This document shows, one piece after another, positions 24,591 through 32,028 of a stretch of 32,028 nucleotides of DNA (positions are counted from its first letter, which is position 1; the number at the start of each line of letters is the position of its first letter). The DNA lies in contig LFCQ01000005.1 in NCBI GenBank assembly GCA_001189195.1, positions 1-32,028 on the forward strand, given 5' to 3'. The notes under the pieces were generated by a model, which was not told the DNA's origin, ran no database searches, and worked only from the letters and a program-made list of their open reading frames with translations. This DNA is from Parcubacteria bacterium C7867-007 (GTDB taxonomy: Bacteria; Patescibacteriota; Minisyncoccia; Phycocordibacterales; Phycocordibacteraceae). The translations under genes and the position numbers were made by a program.

Positions 24591-25709
24591 ATGTTGTCCT
24601 TTAAGAAACTTATTCTTCTAGCAGTGGTATATGGCTACGCTCTATTCTACGGAAGAGCCGTGCAAGTTCCTTCCCGTGTACAAAATGTTCTTGTGGTACA
24701 GATGGCTAAGTTGGGGGACATGGTGTGTACGACTCCCGTATTCAATGCTCTAAAAAAACACGACCCATCTATACGCGTAACAGTGCTGGGAAATGCTCTA
24801 AATAAGGAGGTTCTAGAAGGAAACCCTGATGTTGATTCCTACATTGTGTTTAGTAGTCCCAAAGAAGTACTTCATGCAATTGCATCTCAAAATTTTGATG
24901 CTGCCATCCTAACGGGTGGACCAGATTTTATGTCTACTGCACTCGCGTATTTGGCGCATATTCCTTGTATCGTTGTGCCGGAGATTAAAGCGGGGTTCAG
25001 TCCTCTCTATGATGGATGGTTTCGAGTGCTCTCTAAGCTACTGATCCGCGTACCTCATCATATGGGTACCTATGCACCTCGTGAATATCTTCGCTTGCTT
25101 GAACCGCTAGGGATTCATGCAGAAGCAACAAACAAATTTGTGTTTAGTACCACTGGAGCAATAGAACGCATGACAAAGCGTGTTGGAGTACTCAAACAGC
25201 CTCGGGTTGGTATCGCGCCGGGGGCGGGTAATAAGATTAAAGAGTGGCCACCGGAACGATTTGCAGAATTGGCAGATCGACTTGCCGCTCAGCATAATGC
25301 GTCAATATTAGTATTTGGTACAGATGGAGACGCAGAGGCCCTTAATGGATTCTATTCAGCACTTGCCCCAACAACCGTAGTAGAGTCCATGCAGGGGATT
25401 ACTGTTGATGAACTTAAGGCGTCAATAGGAATGCTCAATCTTTTTATCTCTGCAGACACGGGACCTATTTATATTGCAGAGGCACAGGGTATACCAACGA
25501 TTGATATCGTGGGGCCAATTGATGAGCGGGAGCAACCACCCATAGGTCCATATCATATGGTTGTTGTTCCGGAAGGCCGTACAGAACCTGCACTGCGACT
25601 TATGCGTGCAAAAGTATATGATAAGAAGGAAGCACGATGCCAAGCAAGAGCGACAACTGTAGACCAGGTATGGTCAGTGTGCGAAGACATGCTCAAAACC
25701 ATCGTATGA
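24591..25709 (+). CDS. Glycosyltransferase, GT9 (heptosyltransferase) family
   Basis: A 372-residue protein with a hydrophobic N-terminal helix (about 6-20), then VVQMAKLGDMVCTTPVFNAL (family pattern with GD), GIAPGAGNKIKEWPPERFAEL, and FISADTGPIYIAEAQGIPTI at the donor site. These are the hallmarks of GT9. The track start at 24444 runs inside the previous gene in another frame; ATG 24591 is preferred because the family similarity begins there and it lies 4 nt after the previous stop. The end overlaps the next ATG. It may add a sugar to the same glycan as the GT9 at 14519. Confidence 0.83.
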   Translation: MLSFKKLILLAVVYGYALFYGRAVQVPSRVQNVLVVQMAKLGDMVCTTPVFNALKKHDPSIRVTVLGNALNKEVLEGNPDVDSYIVFSSPKEVLHAIASQNFDAAILTGGPDFMSTALAYLAHIPCIVVPEIKAGFSPLYDGWFRVLSKLLIRVPHHMGTYAPREYLRLLEPLGIHAEATNKFVFSTTGAIERMTKRVGVLKQPRVGIAPGAGNKIKEWPPERFAELADRLAAQHNASILVFGTDGDAEALNGFYSALAPTTVVESMQGITVDELKASIGMLNLFISADTGPIYIAEAQGIPTIDIVGPIDEREQPPIGPYHMVVVPEGRTEPALRLMRAKVYDKKEARCQARATTVDQVWSVCEDMLKTIV

Positions 25710-26503
25710 ACATTCTCAAGCAGATACGACAGCGTCTAGGATTGGTAGTACGGTATGGCGGATGGGGAAGACGGTGCTCACTATGCGCACACCATTCACG
25801 AGCATTCATCTCTAACCCACCAGCACCAGGACAGAAGGTAATTGATCAGTACCACATTATCGCTATGGGTGGTCGTCTAAACTATCGTTGCCCATGGTGC
25901 GGATCCACAGATAAGGAACGTTTAGTGTATGAGTACCTTTTTGTACAAACAACGGTATTCCAGGATGCATCAAAAGTATTGCATATAGCGCCCGAACGCA
26001 ATTTAGCACGCGTTCTAAAATCCCGTACAGCGGGTACCTATACTGCAGGGGATAAATTTGAAGGTGACACTCGATACACTGATGGTAGGTACGGTGACGC
26101 GGTTACTCTTGATATAACAGACATCCCATTTCCTGACGCGTCGTTTGATCTCGTCGTGTGTAACCACGTACTTGAACATGTTCTTGATGATAGGAAAGCA
26201 CTTCGTGAAATATACCGAGTATTAGTCCCAGGAGGCAGAGCAATTCTCCAGGTACCTGTGTCACGAACTCTAGACACAAGTATTGAAGATCAGTCGATAA
26301 CAGATCCTAAAGGAAAGCTTGCTGCATTTGGTCAGGCAGATCACGTACGTATATACAGTGAACATGACTATCTAGAACGTCTCTCTGGGGCAGGGTTCAT
26401 GTTGGAACCGAAGCGTGCTGCTGAATTTCTCGATCAAAAGACTATACAAATGTTAGGACTGAATTCTGAAGAAGCAGTCTATGCTACGATAAGGCCCGTA
26501 TGA
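25706..26503 (+). CDS. SAM-dependent methyltransferase with zinc-like Cys pairs
   Basis: A 265-residue protein. The N-terminal part has two Cys pairs, CSLC (24-27) and CPWC (62-65), which could bind zinc. The C-terminal part is a class I methyltransferase with VLHIAPERNLAR, DITDIPFPDASFDLVVCNHV, LEHVLDDRKALREIYRVLVP, where LEHV is the usual motif IV. The start at 25706 (MNILKQIRQ) is chosen because the ATGA overlap with the previous stop is the pattern used throughout the cluster; the track start at 25637 is inside the previous gene. The acceptor is probably the glycan or its lipid carrier. Confidence 0.78.
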   Translation: MNILKQIRQRLGLVVRYGGWGRRCSLCAHHSRAFISNPPAPGQKVIDQYHIIAMGGRLNYRCPWCGSTDKERLVYEYLFVQTTVFQDASKVLHIAPERNLARVLKSRTAGTYTAGDKFEGDTRYTDGRYGDAVTLDITDIPFPDASFDLVVCNHVLEHVLDDRKALREIYRVLVPGGRAILQVPVSRTLDTSIEDQSITDPKGKLAAFGQADHVRIYSEHDYLERLSGAGFMLEPKRAAEFLDQKTIQMLGLNSEEAVYATIRPV

Positions 26504-27366
26504 GTGGGGTACCAAACGTATGTATCATAGACGGTTCAACTCCAGAATCCTGTGATTTAAATGGTATGTCAGGATGGCGCTGTCCCGCCTGTCTACTCAT
26601 GTGGCGACAGTCATTTGATGTCCCACTCTCACACTATGAAGATGCTGATGCATCATTCTCTTCTGAGAAAGCTGCACTTCAACGCAGGAATATTCATGAC
26701 CGTATAAACACTATACGAAGACATATCGACTGTTCGTACTCATGTGATGTGGGGTGCAGCAAGGGGTACTTTGTTGAAGCACTTATTGAGGCAGGGTATA
26801 CCCACGTGTATGGTATCGATCCTAACCGCGCACAGATTGAAGCAGCTCAGGCTCGCGGGGTACCTGTGCTTACGGGTTCTACAGAAACCATGGCGCCTTT
26901 ATTTAAGGAACGAAGTACACGCACAGCGATGCTTTTCCATGTGATAGAGCATCTTTCTGATCCCTTTGCAGTATTAAAAGATATTCATGCCGCGCTTCCA
27001 GACAAGGGACTGCTCGTGGTTGAGACACCTGATTTCCAAAGCTATTCGCTTCGAAAGACAAACTATCACCATAAACTTGTATATCCCGAGCATCTTTTTT
27101 ACTATTCATTCACCAACCTCCAGACCTTCCTACGGAACAATGGCTTTGAGATAGTCTACGCGGGTAAGCGTGATTTCGATCCAAACCATCTTCCTGTGCG
27201 TGAGTGTCTATTCCGTCTTGGCTTTCTTGGTATTAGTTCAACCCCGAGTCTCTTCGAGCGAATTGTGTGTCGTGTTCTGCGTCCCGTTGTGCCAGTACTA
27301 TCAGTTCTCGTTCGTGTGGTTGGTCGTCAGAACTTCAGTATCATTATTGCCCGTAAGGTTTCGTAA
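26500..27366 (+). CDS. SAM-dependent methyltransferase (Methyltransf_23 type)
   Basis: A 288-residue methyltransferase. A short Cys-rich N-terminus (CPAC at 28-31, with further Cys nearby) precedes motif I (CDVGCSKGYFVEALIEAG). FHVIEHLSDPFAVLKDIHAAL and LLVVETPDF are motifs IV-V. The region YPEHLFYYSFTNLQTFLRNNGFEI matches Methyltransf_23 enzymes that act on sugars. The start overlaps the previous stop by 4 nt. The last 66 nt overlap the 3' end of the oppositely directed flippase gene, an unusually long convergent overlap. Confidence 0.8.
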   Translation: MSGVPNVCIIDGSTPESCDLNGMSGWRCPACLLMWRQSFDVPLSHYEDADASFSSEKAALQRRNIHDRINTIRRHIDCSYSCDVGCSKGYFVEALIEAGYTHVYGIDPNRAQIEAAQARGVPVLTGSTETMAPLFKERSTRTAMLFHVIEHLSDPFAVLKDIHAALPDKGLLVVETPDFQSYSLRKTNYHHKLVYPEHLFYYSFTNLQTFLRNNGFEIVYAGKRDFDPNHLPVRECLFRLGFLGISSTPSLFERIVCRVLRPVVPVLSVLVRVVGRQNFSIIIARKVS

Positions 27367-28629
27367 AGGAGTAGCAGAGGCATGGAAGAATAGGCCCGTT
27401 AGAAGAATATTCTCAACGAGTTGTGTTATCGCGATAGAAAGAATGGCGCCCCAAACATGCAGAGTTGGGATCAATAGTATGAATAGTCCAATCTGAAGGA
27501 CAGGAGGAATAAAGCTAAATATATATAGTTCCTTCTTTCGCGCGTGTGCAGAAAGAGCGGTACCAAAGAGTGATATCGGTTGTAGGGCAATAAGGATAGA
27601 TAGCGCCTGCGTATACGGGACAGATTCCATGTACTTGGGGAAGAAGATCTCAAATACATATGGCGCTGCGGCGATATATGCAATAGCAATTCCAGACGCA
27701 AGAAAGACCAGTAGTACCACACGTGGTACCAGCACTTTCCGTATAGTGGTGAGATCATGTTCGACTGCCTTTGGAAAATAGAGACGATTAATACTTCCCA
27801 ATGCATTAGTCACACGACTCGGTACAGTAAGCGATAAGGTGTAGGTAGCAATGCCAATAGGCCCAAGGAACTGCCACAACAGCATCTTATCTGCATTACT
27901 GGCGAGTGTTGTAAGTACCGTCATAAAAGACAGATGTTTCGCATAACCGATCAATTCAGGATCACGCTCAGTATTTGGAGGATATTTATGTAGTGTTCGA
28001 CGGAACAAGAAAACTCGCATGATTGTCCAACTCGCAAAGAATCCGAATAGCAATATGAAAAGATTCTTTGTAAGCAACAGAATTGTGATAATGGTTATTG
28101 CGTTTACGCCCTGCGCAATAGCTTCGTATATAATTCCGTCCTTGAAGTGTTTCTTGCCAAGTAAGTAGTGCACATAGTTTCCATACACTTCCCATACCGG
28201 GATAAACAAACCAACGATTGCAAATGATCCTGCGAGTAGCATGTTTCCATTTAGGAAGTAGTACGCAGCGACTGCAAATGCTGCACCAGCCGAGAGAAGG
28301 TTCCAGCGCATCTTTACACGAATGGCTTCAAGGAACGATCCATCTTTGTTGCGCGCAGCAGCATAAAAGATCGCACTCTTCATGGCAGGTAGCGAGAGTA
28401 GTCCTAACAACGTGACGCCAGAGAGGATATATTGATAGGTACCGTACGTCTCCTTTGAAAGAAGGTTGGCGAATGCAACCGCAGTAGCCAGCCCAATCAG
28501 CACAGAAAGACCGGTTCCTACGGCACTCCAAAATCCCCCAGAAACGAGGTAATTCATGTCAGTATTCAGCTTTCGTCCGAGAGAGTCAGTTAGGGGTTGA
28601 AAGCGCTGGCGTACAGATATAAAGCGCAT
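27301..28629 (-). CDS. Wzx-type oligosaccharide flippase
   Basis: A 442-residue polytopic membrane protein of the polysaccharide transporter/MATE-like family. It starts with a short basic cytoplasmic part, then NYLVSGGFWSAVGTGLSVLIG and about a dozen hydrophobic segments. The pattern YGTYQYILSG after the first helix and the FFPKYMESVPYTQALSILI region fit Wzx flippases, which move lipid-linked oligosaccharides across the membrane. It is the only gene of the cluster on the minus strand and is divergent from the ligase. The ATG at 28629 is used; an internal ATG at 28557 is an alternative. The tail has many Asn/Thr residues. Confidence 0.88.
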   Translation of the reverse strand: MRFISVRQRFQPLTDSLGRKLNTDMNYLVSGGFWSAVGTGLSVLIGLATAVAFANLLSKETYGTYQYILSGVTLLGLLSLPAMKSAIFYAAARNKDGSFLEAIRVKMRWNLLSAGAAFAVAAYYFLNGNMLLAGSFAIVGLFIPVWEVYGNYVHYLLGKKHFKDGIIYEAIAQGVNAITIITILLLTKNLFILLFGFFASWTIMRVFLFRRTLHKYPPNTERDPELIGYAKHLSFMTVLTTLASNADKMLLWQFLGPIGIATYTLSLTVPSRVTNALGSINRLYFPKAVEHDLTTIRKVLVPRVVLLVFLASGIAIAYIAAAPYVFEIFFPKYMESVPYTQALSILIALQPISLFGTALSAHARKKELYIFSFIPPVLQIGLFILLIPTLHVWGAILSIAITQLVENILLTGLFFHASATPLRNLTGNNDTEVLTTNHTNEN

Positions 28630-28669
28630 TATTCCGTTATTTTATCACAACGGTATATACTATCTTCAC
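28630..28669. promoter_or_regulatory. Divergent promoter region, flippase and ligase
   Basis: Only 40 nt separate the two starts. On the plus strand TACTAT (28658-28663), 6 nt, ATG 28670 fits a leaderless start. On the minus strand TAAAAT lies 9 nt before the flippase ATG. The two units must share this short space; -35 boxes would lie in each other's coding ends. Confidence 0.5.
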
Positions 28670-30817
28670 ATGAAAAAAGTTGCCCTCTGGACCACCCTAG
28701 CTGCATTATTCGCTATTCCGTTCATTGTTTTATACGTAGATGGCACGATCTATTTCCCGTTCATTGCGGGCAAGAACTTTGCCTTCAGAATGCTGGTTGA
28801 GATAGCTGTTGCAGGATGGCTGGTACTGGCTATTGCAGATAAACAGTATCGACCCAAGTTCTCATGGGTGATGGTGCTGTTCGGACTTTTTACTGCATGG
28901 ATGGCAATAGCAGACTTCTTTGCCGTTAATCCGCACAAAGCCTTCTGGAGCAACTTCGAGCGTATGGATGGTTGGGTTACCCTCATACACCTCTTCTTGT
29001 TCTTTGTGGTGTTGGCATCTGTGCTTGGTCCGGAGAAACTGTGGCGCAAGTGGTGGCTAACCTCTGCAGGCGCGAGTGCACTCGTATGTTTATACGGTGT
29101 GTTCCAGTTCTTTGGTCTCACGCGAATTCATCAAAGTGATACTCGTCTCGATGCATCTCTAGGAAACTCAGAGTATCTTGCGGGTTATTTGCTCTTTGCC
29201 GTTCCAACAACACTTTGGCTTGCTTTTGAAACAAAGGAAAAGAAGATGCTCTGGCTACGGTACGCACTCTTTGCATTGGCCGCAGTGCAGATACTCGTAC
29301 TGGTTGGTACTGGTACACGCGGTACGATGGTCGGTTTCCTTGTTGCAGCAATTGCTGCGGCGTTCCTCTGGCTTTTAGAGGCGGGTAAGAAAGGGAAGCA
29401 AGGAGCTGCTGTTGCTCTAGTGTCTATACTCTTTGTAATTGGCGGGTTCATCGCCCTTCAGAATCAGCCGTTCATCGCACAGAATCCGATTCTCTCTCGT
29501 TTCTCTGCCATATCGCTGAAAGACATGGAGGTTCGTTTCACTATCTGGAACATGGCTATCCAGGGGTTTGAGGAACGACCTATTCTTGGATGGGGCCAGG
29601 AAGGGTTTAACTATGTATTCAATAAGTACTATGACCCCTCACTCTATGGGCAGGAGCCTTGGTTTGATCGTGTGCACAATCTGTATCTGGACTGGTTGAT
29701 AGCTGGCGGCATTCCCGCACTCTTATTGTTCGTGGGACTCTTTGCTGCTGCAGTAATTGCACTGTATCGCAGTGCTGCGAGTAGACCAGAACGTATTCTG
29801 GTGTTTGCCGCCTTCATCGGCTACGGGGTTCAAGCACTGGTGGTGTTCGATAACCTCTTCACCTATGTACCGCTTGCTGCGCTATTTGCACTAGCGTACT
29901 CAGCACGCTCAAAACCAATCGAAGCCCTGGAGAAGGCACGTGAAGCGAATGAGACTACGCTCGCGAGTCTCGTAACACCACTTGTGGTTGTAGGTCTTGC
30001 AGTCACACTCTGGCTTGTGAACGTACCAACGATCCAGGGAGGAAAGAATCTTATACATGGAGTAACACGGGAGCTCGATGTAACCACGCGCTTCGCATAC
30101 CTTAAGCAAGCTGTTAATGACCGTCCATTTGCTATTCAGGAAGTACGTGAGCAGCTTATGTCATTCACTAGCGGCGTACTAAACGCTCCAGATGTTCCAA
30201 CTAGTCTTAAGCAGGAACTACTTGCGTTCACCAACAGCCAAATGGTGGAGCAGTTCAAGCAGACACCGATGGATGCACGTATGCATATGCAATATGCCAC
30301 CATGCTCCGTACCATCGGGGACTACGAGAATGCGTTTAAGGAAAGTACTCTTGCACACACCTATGCCCCAACCAAACAGGCAGTCATTCTGGAACAGGGT
30401 ATGGAGAAGTGGCAGAGCGGCGATGTACAAGCAGCACGTACACTGTTTGAATCTGCATACGCTCTTGATAAGAGATACGAGCTTGGCGCTGCGTATGCTG
30501 CCGTGGGACACATAATCACTAACGATGTTGCTGGTGGAAAGGCTATCCTGGAGGAACGATTTGGTACTTCGATAGTGGACCAACCAGTACTAGTACCTGC
30601 GTACTACCACATAAAGGACTGGAATAATTTAATTCCGATCCTGCAGCTTCATGCAAAGAATGCAAACGATGCCAATTCTGGATTCCAGCTTGCAGCCGCA
30701 TATAACGAATCTGGTCAGCGTGCAAAAGCGATCCAGACTATCCGTGAGACTATGGCTGCACATCCAGAAGTGGCGGCACAAGGAGCAAGTTTCCTTACGC
30801 AACTAGGAGCTAACTAA
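28670..30817 (+). CDS. O-antigen-ligase family membrane protein with TPR tail
   Basis: A 715-residue protein. The first about 450 residues hold 10 or more membrane helices. In the large loop, RFTIWNMAIQGFEERPILGWGQEGFNYVF and VHNLYLDWLIAGGIPA match the Wzy_C/WaaL ligase region (R..H in the catalytic loop). The C-terminal about 230 residues are soluble TPR-like helices (ARMHMQYATMLRTIGDYENAFKES, then later repeats). Relatives join lipid-linked glycan to lipid A core or protein, or polymerise it. In a cell without LPS, protein glycosylation or S-layer attachment is plausible. It is transcribed divergently from the flippase that would supply its substrate, and 8 nt before murB. Confidence 0.88.
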   Translation: MKKVALWTTLAALFAIPFIVLYVDGTIYFPFIAGKNFAFRMLVEIAVAGWLVLAIADKQYRPKFSWVMVLFGLFTAWMAIADFFAVNPHKAFWSNFERMDGWVTLIHLFLFFVVLASVLGPEKLWRKWWLTSAGASALVCLYGVFQFFGLTRIHQSDTRLDASLGNSEYLAGYLLFAVPTTLWLAFETKEKKMLWLRYALFALAAVQILVLVGTGTRGTMVGFLVAAIAAAFLWLLEAGKKGKQGAAVALVSILFVIGGFIALQNQPFIAQNPILSRFSAISLKDMEVRFTIWNMAIQGFEERPILGWGQEGFNYVFNKYYDPSLYGQEPWFDRVHNLYLDWLIAGGIPALLLFVGLFAAAVIALYRSAASRPERILVFAAFIGYGVQALVVFDNLFTYVPLAALFALAYSARSKPIEALEKAREANETTLASLVTPLVVVGLAVTLWLVNVPTIQGGKNLIHGVTRELDVTTRFAYLKQAVNDRPFAIQEVREQLMSFTSGVLNAPDVPTSLKQELLAFTNSQMVEQFKQTPMDARMHMQYATMLRTIGDYENAFKESTLAHTYAPTKQAVILEQGMEKWQSGDVQAARTLFESAYALDKRYELGAAYAAVGHIITNDVAGGKAILEERFGTSIVDQPVLVPAYYHIKDWNNLIPILQLHAKNANDANSGFQLAAAYNESGQRAKAIQTIRETMAAHPEVAAQGASFLTQLGAN

Positions 30818-30825
30818 CTCGTGCC

Positions 30826-31833
30826 ATGATGCGCGAGAACGTACCTCTTGCTTCACTCACCACGTTTCGTATTGGTGGTCCTGCACGCTATGTGCACACA
30901 GGAGATTCAATCGCATCAGTGAAGACCGCATTTGCGCACTCGCGCGAATGCGGTCTTCCGGTATACCCAATGGGGCAGGGCAGTAATATCCTGGCTGCAG
31001 ATCATTCGATAGCCGCTGTAGTACTAAAGATGGAAAACGATAGTATTTCGTTCACAGAGACAACTAGTGGCGTTGAAGTCTGTGCAGAAGCAGGAACATC
31101 GTGGGATACGCTCGTACGCGCTTGTGCTGCAGAAGGTCTGTGGGGGATTGAGAACTTGGCAGGAATCCCTGGCACAGTTGGTGCTGCGCCGGTACAAAAC
31201 ATTGGTGCATATGGAACTGAACTAGCGGATACCTTCTCTTGGCTTGAGTGCTACGATCCAGAAACAGATTCAGTACTACGACTCACCAAAGACGGTTGTA
31301 TGTTCGGATACCGTGACAGCGTCTTTAAGCAAAAGCCTGGGCCGGTGATTATGCGTGTTGCGTTACTTCTGCAACGGGAAGGTACCGCGAATACCAACTA
31401 TACAGATCTCTCACGCCTCATAGAGGCTGGAGAGGCTTTGAGTACCCCACACACTATAGGAGAGGCAGTGCGACGTGTACGTAGCGTGAAGTTTCCTGAC
31501 CTCGCAAAGTACGGTACTGCGGGTTCCTTTTTTAAGAACCCAACCATATCTTCTGATGCATACACTGCACTAAAGCTTCAGTATTCAGAGCTTCCAGGAT
31601 TTGTGGTCGAGGAAGGTATAAAGATTCCACTTGCGTGGATATTGGATCACGTATTAGATCTGCGCGGCTTTCGTATGGGACGCGTGCACCTCTTTGAGAA
31701 TCAACCACTAGTACTCGTTGCTGATGCAGACGCTACTGCTGACGAAGTGAACGCACTAGCAACTGCTGTTGCAGAGAAAGTATGTGCGGCAACTGGCATA
31801 CGTATTGAACGCGAAGTGCGATCATTTTCGTAA
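30826..31833 (+). CDS. murB: UDP-N-acetylenolpyruvoylglucosamine reductase
   Basis: A 335-residue cytoplasmic FAD enzyme that reduces UDP-GlcNAc-enolpyruvate to UDP-MurNAc. FRIGGPARY (14-22), GQGSNILAAD (50-59), GIPGTVGAAPVQNIGAYG (113-130), YRDSVFK (162-168), and TAGSFFKNP (231-239) with Ser234 are family signatures. The final EREVRSF keeps the conserved C-terminal Glu. Motifs and length fit type I MurB (E. coli-like). Start at ATG 30826; the next ATG (30829) is also possible. It follows the ligase gene by 8 nt and may share its transcript. The Mur ligase at 2345 would use a product of this step. Confidence 0.94.
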   Translation: MMRENVPLASLTTFRIGGPARYVHTGDSIASVKTAFAHSRECGLPVYPMGQGSNILAADHSIAAVVLKMENDSISFTETTSGVEVCAEAGTSWDTLVRACAAEGLWGIENLAGIPGTVGAAPVQNIGAYGTELADTFSWLECYDPETDSVLRLTKDGCMFGYRDSVFKQKPGPVIMRVALLLQREGTANTNYTDLSRLIEAGEALSTPHTIGEAVRRVRSVKFPDLAKYGTAGSFFKNPTISSDAYTALKLQYSELPGFVVEEGIKIPLAWILDHVLDLRGFRMGRVHLFENQPLVLVADADATADEVNALATAVAEKVCAATGIRIEREVRSFS

Positions 31834-31837
31834 AATA

Positions 31838-31887
31838 TATAAAAACAAAAACTGCATCACGTGTGTGATGCAGTTTTTGTTTTTATA
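31838..31887 (+). terminator. Perfect intrinsic terminator after murB
   Basis: A 23-bp perfect stem (arm AAAAACAAAAACTGCATCAC) surrounds a GTGT loop (31861-31864). The right arm is T-rich (TTTTTGTTTTT), so it serves as its own poly-U. It could act on both strands. Confidence 0.9.
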
Positions 31888-31890
31888 AAG

Positions 31891-31899
31891 TTATCCACA
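31891..31899 (+). promoter_or_regulatory. Perfect DnaA box (candidate origin element)
   Basis: TTATCCACA matches the DnaA consensus exactly. A one-mismatch copy, GTATACACA, lies at 31944-31952. The surrounding sequence is AT-rich and non-coding to the window end. Confidence 0.55.
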
Positions 31900-31956
31900 T
31901 TTATTTTTTTTCTCACACAAATATTTTATTTGCGCGCAATAATGTATACACAACAC

Positions 31957-32011
31957 ATACGCGCACAAAAATAATCTTAATTACGAATTGAAATTATTTC
32001 TGTGCGCATAT
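31957..32011. repeat. 19-nt imperfect inverted repeat in AT-rich region
   Basis: The left arm 31957-31975 (ATACGCGCACAAAAATAAT) and right arm 31993-32011 pair in 17 of 19 positions, with a 17-nt spacer. The central GCGCACA/TGTGCGC is perfect. It could be an operator or origin-associated repeat. Confidence 0.8.
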
Positions 32012-32028
32012 GGGTCGACATTAGTCGT

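Larger units (their letters stand above)
31888..32028. other. AT-rich non-coding region, possible part of oriC
   Basis: No ORF is seen. T-runs, a DnaA box, a second near box and an inverted repeat are packed into about 120 nt. Whether it is the chromosomal origin, or just a promoter region for the next gene, depends on sequence beyond the window (dnaA, rpmH, dnaN, or more DnaA boxes). Confidence 0.35.

Noticed and set aside
25637-25705. N-terminal extension of the Cys-pair methyltransferase
   Set aside because: It lies inside the preceding gene; the ATGA overlap at 25706 is the cluster's normal start pattern.
1-32028. Insertion sequences, phage genes or integrases
   Set aside because: No transposase, integrase or phage structural protein appears among the ORFs, and no flanking terminal repeats were noticed.

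Overview
The window looks like a chromosomal segment of a bacterium of the Patescibacteria/Candidate Phyla Radiation type, probably Parcubacteria-like. This is inference; no marker gene was searched. Supporting signs are very tight gene packing (ATGA overlaps, 1 to 12 nt gaps, even overlapping stop codons), an RsmI without its usual C-terminal extension, a VirD4-like ATPase without other type IV secretion genes, several genes that appear to be transcribed leaderless, few Shine-Dalgarno sequences, and an O-antigen-ligase/TPR protein as the end of a glycan cluster. UGA is used as a stop, so this is not a recoded lineage. G+C looks moderate, judged by eye.

Left part (1-9060): a strong terminator, tRNA-Ile(GAT), an unknown helical protein and a PrcB_C-like membrane-anchored protein lie on the plus strand. 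They face a minus-strand group made of a divergent PgeF/YfiH-like protein, an Mpl/MurC-type Mur ligase and an ATE/Bpt-like aminoacyl-tRNA transferase homologue. From a shared divergent promoter region, rsmI, a two-helix membrane protein and an anchored TIM-barrel-like protein run on the plus strand. A small unknown gene and a VirD4/TraG-like ATPase with an arginine-rich tail follow.

Middle and right part (9203-30817): one long surface-polysaccharide or glycan cluster. It holds an epimerase, seven GT4-type glycosyltransferases, two GT9-type transferases, five SAM methyltransferases, and a sugar-nucleotide cassette (C-methyltransferase, cupin, PerA-like aminotransferase, Gmd) that should start from GDP-mannose. 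It also holds a tryptophan-rich unknown protein, a Wzx-type flippase on the opposite strand, and an O-antigen-ligase-family membrane protein with a TPR tail. Together these could build a decorated oligosaccharide on a lipid carrier, flip it and transfer it to an acceptor. No initiating phosphosugar transferase is present in the window.

Right end (30826-32028): murB, a perfect terminator hairpin, then an AT-rich non-coding stretch with a perfect DnaA box and a 19-bp imperfect inverted repeat, which is a candidate origin or operator region cut by the window edge.
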